Source of the DNA: Streptomyces vinaceus
GTDB lineage: Bacteria; Actinomycetota; Actinomycetes; Streptomycetales; Streptomycetaceae
Assembly: GCF_008704935.1 (NCBI RefSeq)
Contig: NZ_CP023692.1
Coordinates: 1,674,001-1,738,000, forward strand
Direction of reading: 5' to 3'
DNA length: 64,000 nt
The notes under the pieces are model-generated. The model saw only the letters and a list, made by a program, of their open reading frames with translations. It had not been told where the DNA came from and did not search any database. A program made the translations under genes and the position numbers. Within the stretch, counting starts at the first letter, position 1; the number at the start of each line of letters is the position of its first letter. Shown here one piece after another: positions 17,701 through 28,100 of the stretch.

Positions 17701-19128
17701 GAGGTCCTCGGCCGCCGCGACAGCCAGGTGAAGCTGCGCGGGTTCCGCATCGAGCTCGGCGAGATCGAGCACGGGCTGCGCGAACTGCCCCAGGTGCAGC
17801 AGGCGGTGGTCCTGCTGCGGCGGGACCTGCCGGAGCCGGCGCTGGTGGCGTACGTGGTGCCCGAGGCGGGCGTGGAACCCGTCGTGGAGCCCTTCCGCCA
17901 GGCGCTGCGGGCCAAGGTGCCCGCGTACATGGTCCCCGCGCGGTTCGTCTTCCTCGACGCGATGCCGGTCAACAGCAGCGGCAAGGTGGACAAGAAGGCC
18001 CTTCCGCTGCCCGCGGCCGACCGGCTGGGCAGCGCCACCGACTACGTCGCGCCGGGCACCCCGGCCGAGGTGGTGCTCGCCGAGGTGTGGCGCACGGTGC
18101 TCGGCATCGAACAGGTCGGTGTCCACGACGACTTCTTCGCCCTCGGCGGCAGTTCGCTCTCGACCGTCCGGGTCGCCGCCCAGGCGGCCGCCCGGGGGCT
18201 GAGCGTCTCCGTACGGGACCTGCTGGAACTGCCGACGATCGCCCGGCTCGCCGCCCGCGCCGCGCAGACGGCGGCGCGGGCCCCGGAGACCGCCGGCGCC
18301 AAGGCCGTCACCTCGGAGGTCCGGCTGCGCGAGGGCGACGGCGCCCCGCTGTGGTGCGTGCACCCCAGCGGCGGCAGCGGCGCCTGGTACGTGCCGCTCG
18401 CCCGGGCCCTGCCGCCCGGCCGGCCGGTCCGGGCCTTCCAGGCCCGCGGCCTGCTCGGCGGGGTGGACCCGACCACCATCGCCGGGATCGCGGCCAACTA
18501 CGCCGCCGAGCTCGCCGCCCACGGCGGGCACGGCCCGCACGACCTGCTGGGCTGGTCCATGGGCGCCAACATCGCCCTGGAGATGGCCACCCAGCTCCAC
18601 GGGGCCGGTCACACCGTCGCCCCGCTCACGCTGATCGAGCCGCACCTGCCCCACCCGGCCTCCCGCGAACGCCTCGCGGCGGTCAGCCGGGACATGGAGC
18701 GGGCGCTGCGGATGCGCGACCGTGTCCGTACGCTGCCGCCGTCGGCGGAGCGGGAGGCGGCCGTGGCCGAGCTCACCACCCTGCTCCTGGGGGCCGGTAT
18801 GAGCCCCGGCGAGGCGGCCCTGGTGGAGCACGCCCCCATCGAGGTCTGGCACTCGCTGCTGACCGCCCTGTCCGCGTACGAACTGCGCCCCTACCCCGGC
18901 CACGTCCACCTCCTGGTGGGCAGCGCGGCCGCGGAACTGCCCGACGGCGAACCGATGCCAGGGCTGGACGTGGACTTCCGCACCTACGTCGAACGCTGGC
19001 GCGAGATCGCGCTCGGCGGGCTGACCGTCCACGTCACCGAAGGCGACCACATGTCCATGATGTCCGAACGGCTGATGCACAAGACCGCTGCTGCGCTCGG
19101 CCGGATCCAGTCGGAGGCACGCCGATGA
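11788..19128 (+). CDS. Non-ribosomal peptide synthetase, two modules plus thioesterase (C-A-T-C-A-T-TE)
   Basis: A 2446-aa terminating synthetase. Condensation 1 has HHIVSDG at residue 186. Adenylation 1 (A3 near 668) has an eye-extracted code D-F-W-N-V-G-M-V-H-K, one conservative change from the classical threonine code. Carrier 1 uses Ser1075. Condensation 2 has CHVVLDG from residue 1279, so the first His of HHxxxDG is Cys while the catalytic second His remains. Adenylation 2 (A3 near 1734) has the code D-V-M-M-Q-A-V-V-W-K, not assigned. Carrier 2 uses Ser2123. The type I thioesterase has nucleophile Ser2257 in GWSMG and a likely catalytic His2421 in GDHMS; it should release a linear or cyclic product. 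It follows the first synthetase by 52 bp, and its stop overlaps the P450 start. Confidence 0.97.
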   Translation: MTTAQVEPSTTTSSNAPGGLSPAARRLLEMRLRGKASAAPAGIPRLDPRPALAPLSAAQQRLYFLDQLDPGGVEYLMPAAWRFTGPLDTAALSAAIGDLTARHEQLRVVFSHEDGVPAQRVLPAADAAGLDVVDLPPAVREGGPGAIAAAVREVALRPFDLAAAPPFRATLLRIGAEDHVLVLAMHHIVSDGWSLDILTGDLGACYRARCQGRAPQLPQPPVDYTDYAHWQRGADESADLDYWRRALAGLTPLELPTDHPRPAVRSSAGAVHTVELPEGLTAALAELGRRADTTSYMTLMAAFQAALAFHSGQDDIAIGTVVANRERPEIEQLVGFFVNTLVIRTDLAGDPTSAQLLARTRESVLGALSHQSLPFERVVDELSPERDLSRNPLFQVLFSHSATAQQGGYALGGATGTPFPIDLTTAKFDLTLDVSEDADRIRLRFVYRPDLFDAASVARLAEHTLAVLRAFAEAPDVPLGMADLLTADERAALLGPDGPANRPPAGAVPEPAPRLAMERLAERIRLAPASVAVSGGGRSLTYAELDAASLALARRLRAAGIGPESLVGVCLGRSVDLAVALLGVWRAGAAYLPLDPAHPRARREFTVGDAGVEWVVTDAVGRAAVEGLPVGLIPLADPAGAPSCDPGDGPGEDTEDLHCAVPGPQALAYVIYTSGSTGQPKGVEITHGNLAWLLGAADHHFDFGADDVWTLLHSPAFDFSVWELWAPLASGGRVVVLTEDEVRDPAAVHAVLRDERVTVLNQTPAAFKGLRAHLAQQGAGFSELALRTVVFGGDAFDARDYRDWFAVPEDRRPALVNMYGITETTVHVTYRLITEEDTVSPVYSPIGRPLAGQHGYVLDRAGRLVPHGTVGELYVSGGGVARGYRNRPQLSAERFPLDPFGPAGTRMYRTGDLVRVLPDGQLAYAGRADHQVKIRGFRIEPGEIETALRALPGVRDAAVVARPDAHGGARLVAHVVLTEGRPLDAPDLRDRLRLTLPEYMVPALFVRHAKLPITANGKVDRTSLVAVAVEGAAAPAGYVPPAGAAEEALARIWSDVLGAERISRTANFFDLGGDSMLALRVIGQVRNAGLGLSVPDLFRARTLGDLAALATEAAEGTGPAPVEPFSQLDPADAARLPQGLDDAYPLTMLQAGMLHEMLADPGRGAYHNVTDLKITVPEGFDLAAFQAAVDTVVRGHSILRSSIDLVSFSEPLQLVHSAAALPVGYSDLRGLPHAQQWASVRGYVDAEFARRFDLAAPPLVRIHLHHLTDRELRLTLTDCHVVLDGWSLTSLIADLLDLHRQAVAQGRSPELPPAPPYAEYVALERAALVDEEGLEYWRTALADLSPVRFTRRGTEASDGGQFVHEVRRSYAALAEPIGRLARLAGVPRRTVLLCAFHHTMSLFAERDGSAEGHSVGLVTNGRPEVPGADRMRGLFLNTVPFGVRRPRGSWLEYLKAAFAAEQEMLPYRRVPLARLAQLRPGQPSLADTLFNYVNFHRLSGDSWDDSLEIARTAFPLMLNASVESFTLDVDPDYLAPATAEQLADLMCGVLKAMTARPQAPVTAPVLAGEARMRALEEWGRGPELPNTSLMFHECVAEHAVLTPGAVAVRQGDREVTYAELDASVHRLADRLRALGVGPEVPVGICLDRGPEMVRAVLGVLRAGGAFLPLESQHPADRLKFIVEDSGMPVLITQSSLVGTVPFDGPTLVVDDPATWAAPAGPAVPAPAVTADNAAYVLYTSGSTGTPKGVTIAHRSLTNMLEGQRDLFPVTPADRVLQFASLSFDVSIMDLTWALANGAQLCTPPREALRAGSDLAQTLLDYGITVAMLAPSALAALGEDRFPAIRILQVAGEACPAELAQKWARGRRFYNVYGLTETAVWSVSTLLKPDCKRPPIGWPMRNTQVYVLDEDLQPVPVGVQGEVYLGGRAIGRGYVNRPDLTAAAFVPDPYGAPGARLCRTGDIGVQLPDGAVEVLGRRDSQVKLRGFRIELGEIEHGLRELPQVQQAVVLLRRDLPEPALVAYVVPEAGVEPVVEPFRQALRAKVPAYMVPARFVFLDAMPVNSSGKVDKKALPLPAADRLGSATDYVAPGTPAEVVLAEVWRTVLGIEQVGVHDDFFALGGSSLSTVRVAAQAAARGLSVSVRDLLELPTIARLAARAAQTAARAPETAGAKAVTSEVRLREGDGAPLWCVHPSGGSGAWYVPLARALPPGRPVRAFQARGLLGGVDPTTIAGIAANYAAELAAHGGHGPHDLLGWSMGANIALEMATQLHGAGHTVAPLTLIEPHLPHPASRERLAAVSRDMERALRMRDRVRTLPPSAEREAAVAELTTLLLGAGMSPGEAALVEHAPIEVWHSLLTALSAYELRPYPGHVHLLVGSAAAELPDGEPMPGLDVDFRTYVERWREIALGGLTVHVTEGDHMSMMSERLMHKTAAALGRIQSEARR

Positions 19129-20480
19129 CCGTCCTGACCACGAACACGGCCGCGGACGCGACCGCGCGGACGTCCCCCCTGGTGTGCCCGGTGACCGGGC
19201 ACACCGCCCCGCCGGCCGCACCGGCCGCCGCCCCGCGCATCACGCCGGCGGCCCCCGCGGCCCCCGCGGCCCCCTTCACCGAGCGCTACCTCCTCGACCC
19301 CGCCGTCAACGCGGACCCGTACGGGTACCTCAACTCCCTGCGCGACCACGACCCCGTGTACTGGTCCGCCATGCACCGGGCCTGGCTCGTCACCGGGCAC
19401 GCCCAGCTGATGCACTGCCTGCGCGCCCCCGCCGTCTCCGCCGAGCGGGTGCGCCCGCTGATGGACGCCGTGCCGGAGGGCGCCCGCGAGGACGCCGAGC
19501 GGGCCTTCGGGATCCTGTCGCGCTGGATGGTGTTCAACGACGCCCCGCAGCACCGGCGGCTGCGCCAGGTGTTCCAGGAGCAGTTCGCGGCCCGCTCGAT
19601 CGGCCGCTACCGGGCCTTCGTCGAGCGCGCCACCCGCGCCATGCTCGCCCGCCGCGCCGTCCCGGGCCGGACCGGGGACCTCGTCGCCGACATCGCCCGG
19701 CCGTTGCCCGCGCTCGTCTTCGCCCGCTGGCTGGGCGTCCCCCAGGCGCACGGCCCCTCCTTCTGGTACTGGAACGCCCGCGTAGGCGACCTGGTCCTCG
19801 GGGCCGCGCAGGAGGAGCGCGAGTACCGCACCTCGCTCCAGTCCCTGGTCAACCTGGACGACTACCTCGCCGACCTGGTGGCTCAGCGCCGCGCCGACCC
19901 GAAGGACGACCTGATCAGCGCCGTGCTGGCGGGCGGTCAGATCGGGAAGTCGGTCAGCGAGGAGGAATTCGTCGGGATGCTGACCCAGATGGCCTTCGCC
20001 GGCGGCGAGACCACCAGCAACCTCATCGTCAACGCCGTGCTCGCCCTGCTGGAGCACCCCGAGCAGCTGGCCGCCGTACGGGAGGACCCGGCGCTGGTGC
20101 CGATGGCGGTGGAGGAGGCCATGCGCTTCGACGGCCCGTCCAAGATGTCGATCCGCACCGCCGCCCGGGACTTCGACCTCGACGGGCGCTCCGTGCGCGC
20201 CGAGGACCGGCTCTTCCTGGTCACGGCCGCCGCCAACCGGGACCCCGGGCGCTTCTCCGACCCGGACGCGTTCGACGTCCGCCGAGGCAGCGCCTCGCAC
20301 CTCGGGTTCGGCTTCGGCGCCCACTTCTGCATCGGGGCGGCCTTCGCCCGGCTGGTGGCGGGCGCGGTGGTCGACGTACTGGTTCGCGAGTACCCGGGGC
20401 TGGAGCTGCTCGGCGCACAGCATACCTGGCAGCCCTCCCTCCTCAACCGCGCGCTGACGGCCCTGCCCGTCCGCTACTGA
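19125..20480 (+). CDS. Cytochrome P450
   Basis: A 451-aa soluble bacterial P450, probably oxidising the NRPS product or a carrier-bound residue. It has the I-helix AGGETT oxygen-activation motif, the K-helix ExxR (EAMR) and the haem loop [10 protein letters not shown] with the axial Cys at about residue 402. The first 50 residues are Ala/Pro-rich and include a VCPVTGH stretch. Its ATG overlaps the NRPS stop by 4 bp (ATGA), so it is translationally coupled to the thioesterase-bearing synthetase. Ferredoxin and reductase partners are not encoded nearby. The substrate cannot be told from sequence. Confidence 0.96.
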   Translation: MTVLTTNTAADATARTSPLVCPVTGHTAPPAAPAAAPRITPAAPAAPAAPFTERYLLDPAVNADPYGYLNSLRDHDPVYWSAMHRAWLVTGHAQLMHCLRAPAVSAERVRPLMDAVPEGAREDAERAFGILSRWMVFNDAPQHRRLRQVFQEQFAARSIGRYRAFVERATRAMLARRAVPGRTGDLVADIARPLPALVFARWLGVPQAHGPSFWYWNARVGDLVLGAAQEEREYRTSLQSLVNLDDYLADLVAQRRADPKDDLISAVLAGGQIGKSVSEEEFVGMLTQMAFAGGETTSNLIVNAVLALLEHPEQLAAVREDPALVPMAVEEAMRFDGPSKMSIRTAARDFDLDGRSVRAEDRLFLVTAAANRDPGRFSDPDAFDVRRGSASHLGFGFGAHFCIGAAFARLVAGAVVDVLVREYPGLELLGAQHTWQPSLLNRALTALPVRY

Positions 20481-20503
20481 CCGCGGCCGGCCCTACGGAT
20501 GGG

Positions 20504-21787
20504 ATGACGTTCATGGCTTCCACTCTGGTGGACGCGCGGGACCGGCTGAGCGCCCCCGCACGCCTGCCCTCGTTCCGGCTGCTGTGGCTCGGACAGTCGC
20601 TGTCCCTGCTCGGCGACGGATTCAGCTACATCGCCTTCTCCTGGATCACGCTCGGTCTCACGCAGTCCACGCTGGCCCTCGGGTACGTCCTCGCCTTCCA
20701 GGCGGTGCCGCGGGCCCTGCTGACCCTGGTCGGCGGCTCCCTCAGCGACACCTGGTCCTCGCGGACCCTGATGAAGCTCTCCAGCTGGGCCCGGGCCGCC
20801 CTGATGGCGGGCGTGGGCCTGGCCGGTCTGGCCGGCTCCCTGACGCTGTGGACGCTGTGCTGCGCCGCCGCCGCCTTCGGGGCGGTCGACGCCTTCTTCC
20901 AGCCGGCCCGGGCATCGATCCTGCCCTCGGTGGTCGACGAGGAGCAGCTGGCGCCGGCCAACGCCCTGCTCGCGGTCGGCACCAAGGTGGCGGCGGTGCT
21001 CGGCCCGGCCGTCGGGGGCATGGTGGTGGCCTTCTCCAACGCCTCCGTCGCCTTCCTCGTCGACGCGGTGTGCTTCGCGCTCTGCGGTGTGTGCGTGGCG
21101 GGGATCCGCCCGCGGCCGCGGCCGGCGGGCGCCGCCGCCGACGAGAAGGGTCCGGCCGCGGGCGCCGCCCCGGCCGGGGCCGAGGTCTCGCTGGGCGCCC
21201 GGATCCGCGCCGGGCTGCGGTACGCCTTCGAGGACCCGCGCATCCGTACGATCCTGGCCGTCGACGCGGCGGTCACCTTCTGCCAGGCGGGGCCGTTCAC
21301 GGTGGGCTTCGCGACCCTGGCCAAGGTCGACCTGCACGGCGGCTCGGCCACCCTGGGCCTGCTCAACGGCGCGCTGGCCGGCGGGGCCATGCTCGGCACC
21401 CTGGTCGGCGGGGCCGTGGGCGGCCGGCCGCGGATCGGGCTGCTGATCGCCGCTCTGGCGGGCTGGCTGGCGATCGGCACGGGGCTGCTGGGCTTCGTCG
21501 GCAACACGGCCGGGGCCCTCGCGACGGTGCTCGCGATGGGCTTCGGGATGGGCTTCCAGGGGGTCTTCGGCCTCAGCTGGATCCAGCGCACGATCGACGG
21601 CCCGGTGCTGAGCCGGGTGATCTCGGTGGACATGGTGATCGGCTACGCGGTGGCCCCGCTCTCCCTGATCGTCTGCGGGGCCCTGGCCCAGTCGGGCACC
21701 GCCGCGATGTTCACCGTCTCGGCGGCGGTCCTGGCGGTGACGGCGGTCGGCATCCTCACCTCGCGCACGGTCCGCGAGATGCGATGA
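20504..21787 (+). CDS. MFS exporter, EntS-like
   Basis: A 427-aa polytopic membrane protein with many hydrophobic helices split by a central Pro/Ala-rich cytoplasmic loop (about residues 205-225). The N-terminal block FRLLWLGQSLSLLGDGF is typical of the MFS_3/EntS group, which exports siderophores and peptides. It follows the P450 by 23 bp in the same direction and is the only transporter in the locus, so it probably exports the NRPS product. Two in-frame starts 9 bp apart (20504 and 20513) are possible; a GGA at 20497 slightly favours the first. No ABC transporter or peptidase for the lanthipeptide-like precursor is present. Confidence 0.93.
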   Translation: MTFMASTLVDARDRLSAPARLPSFRLLWLGQSLSLLGDGFSYIAFSWITLGLTQSTLALGYVLAFQAVPRALLTLVGGSLSDTWSSRTLMKLSSWARAALMAGVGLAGLAGSLTLWTLCCAAAAFGAVDAFFQPARASILPSVVDEEQLAPANALLAVGTKVAAVLGPAVGGMVVAFSNASVAFLVDAVCFALCGVCVAGIRPRPRPAGAAADEKGPAAGAAPAGAEVSLGARIRAGLRYAFEDPRIRTILAVDAAVTFCQAGPFTVGFATLAKVDLHGGSATLGLLNGALAGGAMLGTLVGGAVGGRPRIGLLIAALAGWLAIGTGLLGFVGNTAGALATVLAMGFGMGFQGVFGLSWIQRTIDGPVLSRVISVDMVIGYAVAPLSLIVCGALAQSGTAAMFTVSAAVLAVTAVGILTSRTVREMR

Positions 21788-21801
21788 CCGTGCCCGGGTC
21801 C

Positions 21802-24720
21802 TCAGGGGCCCGACGCCTCCAGGGAGGCCGAGAGTTCGCAGAGCCCCGCCCGGTTGGCGCGGCCGGTCTTGGCGCCGAGGGCCGCGATGTGCTTCTCGAC
21901 CGTACGCGGGGAGATGTAGAGGCGGTCGGCGATGTCCTTGTTGCCCAGCCGCTCCGCGAGGAGCCGGAACACCTCGTACTCGCGGACCGTCACGCCCTGG
22001 GTGCGCAGGACGTCCGGGATCGTGCTCGAACCCGTACGCCGCTGGCGGCCCGGGGCGCCCATCCGGCGCAGGGCCGCGCGGCAGGCGCCCGCGACCGCGG
22101 CCACGCCGCCCTGGTGGAAGTGCTCCTCCGCCCGGCGCAGCCAGGCCACCGGCTCGCCCCAGCCGTCCTCGTGGGCCGCGTCGGCGATCAGCCTCAGGCC
22201 CAGGTGGAGGGCGGTGGTGTACGGGGCGGCGACGCGCAGGGCCTCGGCCACGGCGGCCGCGGCCTCCTCGGCGCGGCGCTCACGGCCCAGCAGGACGGCC
22301 CCGGCGAACAGGACGAACTGCCGGTTCCAGCGCATCCGGCCGGGCGCGGTCGCGGCGATCTCCTCGTACGCGGCGCGGTCGGCCTCCCCCGACAGCACGT
22401 CCAGGAGCAGGCCGATGCCGTACCGCCCGCTGAGGTAGTACGTACTGGGGTTGGCGTCCTCCAGTTCGGCGACGGAGCGCAGTGCGCCGACCGCGCCGGG
22501 GCGGTCCTCCTCCATCAGCGCGCAGAAGGCCCGGGCGAGGCCCAGGGTCAGGGGTTCCTCCTGGGAGCCGGCGCCGTCGTTCTCGGCGAAGCTGGCCAGC
22601 GCGCTCTCCATCGCGGGCCGTTCGCCCCGGTGGGCGGCCAGCGCGGCCCGCGCCATGAGGACGTACCGGGTGGCCGGGGCCAGCCGCAGGCGCTGGACGA
22701 CGGCCAGGCATTCCTCGGCGGACCGCTCGGCGGCGGTGAACTCGCCCCGCAGGACGGCGTCGAGGATCATGATGCCGTCGATGGTGTGGACGATGGTGGC
22801 CGAGCCGAGCCGCTGGGCCTCGCTCCGGGCGGCCAGCAGCGGGGCGGTGGCGCCTTCGGTGAGCCAGTAGTTGCCGCCGATCCGGGTCAGCGCGTACATG
22901 CGCTGGAGCGGGAGCTGGTGCTGTTCGGCGGTCTGGAGGGCCGATTCCAGCAGGGCGGTGGCCTCGTCGAAGTCCCGTTCGCGGGCGAGGGTGGCCAGGA
23001 GTTCCAGGGCCTGGCAGGCGACGGTGGCCAGGCCGTGGCGCTGGGCCGCCTGGAGGGCGGAGTTGCCCAGTTTCTCGGCCAGTTGGGTGCGGTCGGGGCC
23101 GGGAGTGTCGAGCGCGAGGTAGGCGGCGGTCACGTCGATCGAGGCGGTGGCGCGCTCGTCGGGCTGGGCGCCCAGGAGGGATCTGGCCTGGGCTATCTGT
23201 CTGTTGCCGTCCTCCCAGCGGCCCGCGGTGTGGGCCACCTTGGCGAGCCGGGTGTGCAGGGCGGCGAGCCGGGTGGCGCTCAGCCCGCTGCCGCCGAGGG
23301 TGTGCAGGTTCTCCGCGAAGCCGAAGGCGCGGGCGAAGTCCCCGGCCTCGGCGAGCGCGGGCAGCAGGGCCTCCAGGGCGTCGGTGCGCCCGGCGGGGTC
23401 CTGGCTGGCGGCGAGCAGCCGTTCGGCGCGGCTGAGCAGGGTGATCGCGGAGCTGATCCCCCCGGCGGCCAGGGCGCGCAGGCCGGCGGCGGTGAACAGG
23501 CGCCCGGCCTCGGCGTCCTCGCCGGCCTGGGAGCGCAGTTCGGCGACCAGGGGGCACCAGTCGCCTTCGAGGTCGGGGTAGAGCGCCTGCACCGCGTCGG
23601 CGGCGCGGCCCGACATCTGCGCGCGGTTGCCGGGTGTGAGCTGGGTGTGCAGGGCCTCGGCGGTGAGCGAGTGGCGGAACGCGTACCAGTCGGGGGCCGG
23701 TTCGTCGGGGACGACGAGCTGGGCGGCGACGCCGGCGTGCAGGTGGCTGAGCAGCCCGCGGTCGTCGATGCCGGTCATCCGCTGGAGCACGGTGAGCGGG
23801 AAGCGGCGGCCGATGACGGCCGCCGCGGAGAGCAGGGTCAGCCCTTGGGGTCCGAGCCGGTCGATGCGCCGCAGGATGCCCCGGGCGAGGGCGGTGGACA
23901 CGTCGCTGCGCAGGTCGCCGACGACCCGCCAGCCGTCCTCGAAGCGGACGAGGGCGCCGCTGCCGATCATGCCCTGGAGCAGTTCCTCGACGAGGAAGGG
24001 GCTGCCCGCGCTGTCGTCCCAGAGCCGGTCCAGGGCCGGGCGGGGGACGAGTTCGGGCTCGGTGTCCAGCTGGGCGGCGATGACCGCGCCGACCTCGGGC
24101 CGGGTGAGCGGGGCCAGTTCCAGTACGGTCCCCACGCCGCGCCGGCGGGCCGAGTCGGCCATGTCGAGCGCGTCGCAGGGCTCCGTACGGATGGTGGCCA
24201 GGAGCACCACGTTCGTGTACTCCAGGTTGTCCACCAGGTATTCGACGACCGCGAGCGTTTCGGGGTCGGCGTCGTGCAGGTCCTCCAGGAGCAGGAGCTG
24301 GCCGTGCTCCTTGCCGGTGGCGATGAGCAGCCGCAGGACGGCCTCGCCGAGGATGACCATGGAGCTGTTGTTCTGGGCGTCGCTGCTCCAGTCCGGGATG
24401 ATCCTGCCGAGGGCGGGACGGTAGGGGCCGAGCGGCAGGTCGTCCAGGGGTTCGCCGCTGCGGAACAGCGACATCAGCGCTTCGGTGAGTGGCCGAAAAG
24501 GAACGGTGGGGCCGGTGGTGCTGCTGCGGCCGCGCAGGGCCCGCATGCCCATGCCGAAGGCCATGCCGACCGCTTCGGCGGCGAGCCTCGATTTCCCGAT
24601 TCCGGCCTCGCCGACCAGGAAGACCACCCCGCCGCGGCCTTCGCCCGCGTCGGTCAGTGCCTGCTTGATCTCGCGCAGTTGCGGGTCACGACCGACGATG
24701 TACCGCGAGCGGGAACGCAT
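21802..24720 (-). CDS. LAL-family LuxR regulator (large ATP-binding)
   Basis: A 972-aa regulator with an N-terminal AAA/STAND ATPase (Walker A GEAGIGKS at 37-44, Walker B-like LLLLEDLH near 145), a long helical TPR-like middle, and a C-terminal LuxR helix-turn-helix (about 905-965, with VTVREYEVFRLLAERLGNKD). Such proteins usually activate secondary-metabolite genes in response to a ligand bound by the ATPase. It is the last gene of the minus-strand run lanM-precursor-regulator and converges with the MFS gene, with only 14 bp between stops. The start has no clear ribosome site; a TAGATT box 6 bases before the ATG suggests its own promoter and a leaderless message. It is the best candidate for pathway-specific control. 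Confidence 0.94.
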   Translation of the reverse strand: MRSRSRYIVGRDPQLREIKQALTDAGEGRGGVVFLVGEAGIGKSRLAAEAVGMAFGMGMRALRGRSSTTGPTVPFRPLTEALMSLFRSGEPLDDLPLGPYRPALGRIIPDWSSDAQNNSSMVILGEAVLRLLIATGKEHGQLLLLEDLHDADPETLAVVEYLVDNLEYTNVVLLATIRTEPCDALDMADSARRRGVGTVLELAPLTRPEVGAVIAAQLDTEPELVPRPALDRLWDDSAGSPFLVEELLQGMIGSGALVRFEDGWRVVGDLRSDVSTALARGILRRIDRLGPQGLTLLSAAAVIGRRFPLTVLQRMTGIDDRGLLSHLHAGVAAQLVVPDEPAPDWYAFRHSLTAEALHTQLTPGNRAQMSGRAADAVQALYPDLEGDWCPLVAELRSQAGEDAEAGRLFTAAGLRALAAGGISSAITLLSRAERLLAASQDPAGRTDALEALLPALAEAGDFARAFGFAENLHTLGGSGLSATRLAALHTRLAKVAHTAGRWEDGNRQIAQARSLLGAQPDERATASIDVTAAYLALDTPGPDRTQLAEKLGNSALQAAQRHGLATVACQALELLATLARERDFDEATALLESALQTAEQHQLPLQRMYALTRIGGNYWLTEGATAPLLAARSEAQRLGSATIVHTIDGIMILDAVLRGEFTAAERSAEECLAVVQRLRLAPATRYVLMARAALAAHRGERPAMESALASFAENDGAGSQEEPLTLGLARAFCALMEEDRPGAVGALRSVAELEDANPSTYYLSGRYGIGLLLDVLSGEADRAAYEEIAATAPGRMRWNRQFVLFAGAVLLGRERRAEEAAAAVAEALRVAAPYTTALHLGLRLIADAAHEDGWGEPVAWLRRAEEHFHQGGVAAVAGACRAALRRMGAPGRQRRTGSSTIPDVLRTQGVTVREYEVFRLLAERLGNKDIADRLYISPRTVEKHIAALGAKTGRANRAGLCELSASLEASGP

Positions 24721-24828
24721 GTCCGCAATCTAGTTCATGGGATCGGCCGATTGTGCGACGAAAGTTGGCCGTTTCGAACAGAGGCGGGGTGAAGATCCGG
24801 GAGAGATCCGGAGAAGATCGGACAGGCC

Positions 24829-25059
24829 CTACCAGGTGACGTTCGGCGCCGAGACGCTCGTGTCGATCGAGCTCAGGGTGATGACGATGCCGCTGGTGAG
24901 CACCACACCGGCCAGGGCGCGGGCCCGGGCGCACGCCTTGTTCCGTCCCGACAGGGTGATCCCGCCGGCCGGGTCCTCGGTCCGCGCCTCGATGGCGGCC
25001 GCTGCGGCGGCCTCGTCGGCGGCGGCGACGGACTGGGCGTTGACCTGGGGCTTCTGCAT
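24829..25059 (-). CDS. Lanthipeptide-like precursor peptide with a single Cys
   Basis: A 76-aa peptide 119 bp downstream of lanM on the same strand. The N-terminal third is Ala/Asp/Glu-rich and reaches a possible double-glycine processing site (DPAGG, residues 29-33). The remaining 43 residues begin ITLSGRNKACARARALAG, become hydrophobic (GVVLTSGIVITL), then end SSIDTSVSAPNVTW. They contain 11 Ser/Thr but only one Cys (residue 42). A weak ribosome site (AAAGG) lies about 11 bases before the ATG. The position, leader-like start and Ser/Thr-rich tail suggest a LanM substrate, but with one Cys at most one thioether ring could form; most Ser/Thr could only become dehydro residues or stay unmodified. 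No protease gene for leader removal is nearby. The GG cleavage is inference. Confidence 0.75.
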   Translation of the reverse strand: MQKPQVNAQSVAAADEAAAAAAIEARTEDPAGGITLSGRNKACARARALAGVVLTSGIVITLSSIDTSVSAPNVTW

Positions 25060-25178
25060 GGTGGTGAGTACCTTTCTCGATACCTGAGGGGAGTGGTGCT
25101 CGGTGCGGAAGTGCGGGGTGCCGCCGGGACGGCGTGGTACGGGACGGCGAAGCAGGGGATGGCGAAGTACGGGCCGCG

Positions 25179-28100
25179 TTACGCGGGTTCGAGGAGCAGG
25201 ACGGACGGGACGCGCGCCGGGAAGCCCAGCCTGAGCAGGGCGTATCCGATGCCGGAGAGCCCCGTGAGGAAACCGGGGGACGGTACGTGGTCGGGGGTGC
25301 CGCAGCGGTGCCCGTGCTCCTCCAGTCGGCCGAGGACCTCCCCGGCGCGGTGGCCGAGGTCGGCCCTGGCCCCCTCGTGGCCCTGCCCGGCGAGCACGCC
25401 CAGCAGTTCGAGGGAGCCGAGGGAGCCGCGGTGCAGGCTGAGGTCGGGTGCGGCGCCGGGCGCGCCCAGCAGCGCGGCGCACCGGTCGAGTTCCGCCGCC
25501 GGGAGCAGGTCGGCTCCGAGGACGTCGGCGGCGGCCAGCGCGGTCCCCGCGAGACCCGAGTGCCAGTCGAGGTCGGCGGGGCGGAGCAGGGCCTCCTCCA
25601 GCGCCGGGCGCAGCAGGGCCGCGCCGGTCCGGGCGTACGAGGCCCCCGGCTCCCCCGCCTCGTCCAGGGCGGCCGCGTAGCGCAGCAGGGCCCAGCCGAT
25701 GCCCGCGTCGCCGTGGGCGAAGCCGGGGGCGGGGGGGCGCTGATCGGCGAGGCTCTTCTCGGCCCGGGCCAGCAGCCGGTCGGCGAGCCGCCGGGCCGCG
25801 CCCCGCGCCAGGGACCCGTACGTGCGCTGCGCGGCGACCGCGGCGGCCAGGGCTCCGGCGAGGCCGTCGGCCAGATCGGCCGGCCCGTCGGCGCCTTCCT
25901 CCGCGTCGGCCAGGGCGGCCCGTTCGAGGGCGGCGAGCGCGTCGGGCAGGCAGCCGGCGAGGTCCTCGCCGAGCAGCGGGGCCAGCCGGGCCGCCGTGTA
26001 GACGATGCCCCCGATCCCGTGCAGGGCGCCGGGTCCCACCGCGGCCCCGAGCGCGGGGTCGGCGGCGAGCGCGGCGAGCAGCGCGGGCAGCGGCCGCACG
26101 GCCCGCCGGGCCAAGTCGGTGTACCGCTCGGCGCCGGTCAGGGCGCCGAGCTGGGCCAGGAAGAGCGCGACCCCGCAGTAGCCCTGGGCGAGCCCGCCGC
26201 CCATCGGCAGGACGGCCCAGTGGTCTGCGGACACCTGCTCCAGGCCCAGCCAGTTGACGCGGTCGCCGCCGTGCACCGCCCGGGCCGCGATCTCGTCGGC
26301 GATCCCGCAGGCCGCGGCCAGCAGCCGGGAGGGCTCGGGGACGACGACCGGCGCGGCGGGGCCGGCCAGGGTCGAACGGGGGCCGCCGACGCTGAGGTTG
26401 GCTCCGGTGACGGCGAGCGTCGCCGAGATGATCCACTCCTGGTCGTGGCGGTCCACCTCCCCCATCGCGGCGATCTTGGCGCGGGTGGTGTGCAGACCCG
26501 GGGCCGGCAGCACCCCGTCGAGGCGGGTGCCCCGGGAGGTCCGCAGCGCGGTGTCCGCGGGGTGGTGGAAGAAGAGGGGCACGTCCCCCGACCACAGGTC
26601 GGCGATCTCGTCCTCGATCAGCCGCCGGCGCGCCCGGTCGTGCTCGGATTCCGTCCAGAGCACGGCGAACACGGTGTCCCGGGTCAGCGCGTCGGACAGC
26701 AGGTCGGGGTGGGTGGACTCGTCGAGCAGGGTCGTGTAGAGGCGGGTCGAGCGGGCGATCAGGCGGCCCGGGCTGGTGGCCCAGCGGGCCAGCAGCCCCG
26801 CGTCGCCCGCTTCGGTTCCGAGGAGTTCCGCGCGGTGCTCGGTGATCGCGTCGTACCCGGCCCGGAACCCTTCCAGCAGCGCCGCGCGGTGGTCGGCGTG
26901 GCCGGCCGTCCCGCCCTGCGGGCCCGGCCGGTTCTGCCCGGCCCCGGTGGCCACCGGGGCCCGCACCAGCCGCATCTCGTCCGTTCCGGCGGCCTCCCAG
27001 CGCAGTCCGTCGCTGGGGTAGGAGCCGCCGTCCCCGCCGCCGAGGGCGGAGATGTCCATGGCCCCGTTCTCGCCGATCAGCAGGCTCGGCAGCAGGCAGG
27101 TGCGGTACACGGAGGCGGCCAGGGCCTCCGCCGCCGGGTCGGAGCCGCAGGTCACGGCCGCCGGCAGCCCGGCGTGCAGCAGGGTCTCGGCGTCCACCAG
27201 CACCGGCTGGTCACCGCAGGCGATAACGTTCTCGTAGTGCATGTCCACGCCGTCGACCGCGTAGAGCAGGGCGAGCAGCGCGCCCTGGCGGCGGTAGAAC
27301 CGGTCCAGTTCGGTCGGCGAGGAGCACCAGCCGTGCTCGATGAACTCCAGCCAGCCGTAGCCCTCGCCGCGCACCGAGCGCGGGGTCCGCAGGCCCAGGC
27401 CCGCCACCTTGGCGTTGGCCCAGCCGACCGCCCGGTCCAGCAGGACGTGCTGGTCGAGCGGCCGGGGCTTGTAGACGACGGCCGCGCCGCCGGCGAAGTG
27501 CAGCAGGGCCACGGAGCGGTTGCCCTGGTGGACGTCTCCCCGGCCGAGGTCCACCCGTACGAGGGCTCCCGGATCCGTGCCGTCCAGCAGGCCCGCGACG
27601 ATCCCGGGGCGGTCGGCGGTGAAGCGGGCGAACAGCTCGGCCGTGGCCTCGGCCGCCTGGCCGCAGGCCTGGCCGAGCATCCGGGCCAGCACCGGGTGGC
27701 GGCCGAACAGCCCGGCGAGGCCCTGCCGGGTGCCGAGCCGGGCCACGAAGTCCGCGAACCGCTCCCGCGGGGTCTCCCCCGCCAACAGGCCCTCCGTACG
27801 GGCCCGGTGGAGTTCGCGGACCAGGGTGCGGGCGGCCTGGCGGATCAGCCGGTCGCCGAGGCGCTCCTCGAAGGCGGCCCGTACGGCGTCGAGTTCGCTC
27901 CCGGTGAGGTCGAGGTGTGCGGCGGTCCGCTCCCAGGCGGAGCGGACCAGGGGGCGCAGCGCGGGGAGGAACGCCGCGGCGCCGTCCGCGTCCGCCGCCC
28001 GGAGCCCGGCGGGCGCCGCGGCGGGGACCTCGGCGGGGGCCTCGGCCACCATCCGCTCGACGGCACGGGCCCATTCGGGCTGGTCCGTACGGGCGGCCAG

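Noticed and set aside
27222..27230. Possible rare TTA codon in lanM (bldA control)
   Set aside because: The TTA there spans two codons (GTT ATC); no in-frame TTA codon was noticed in the biosynthetic genes, although the whole region was not exhaustively scanned.
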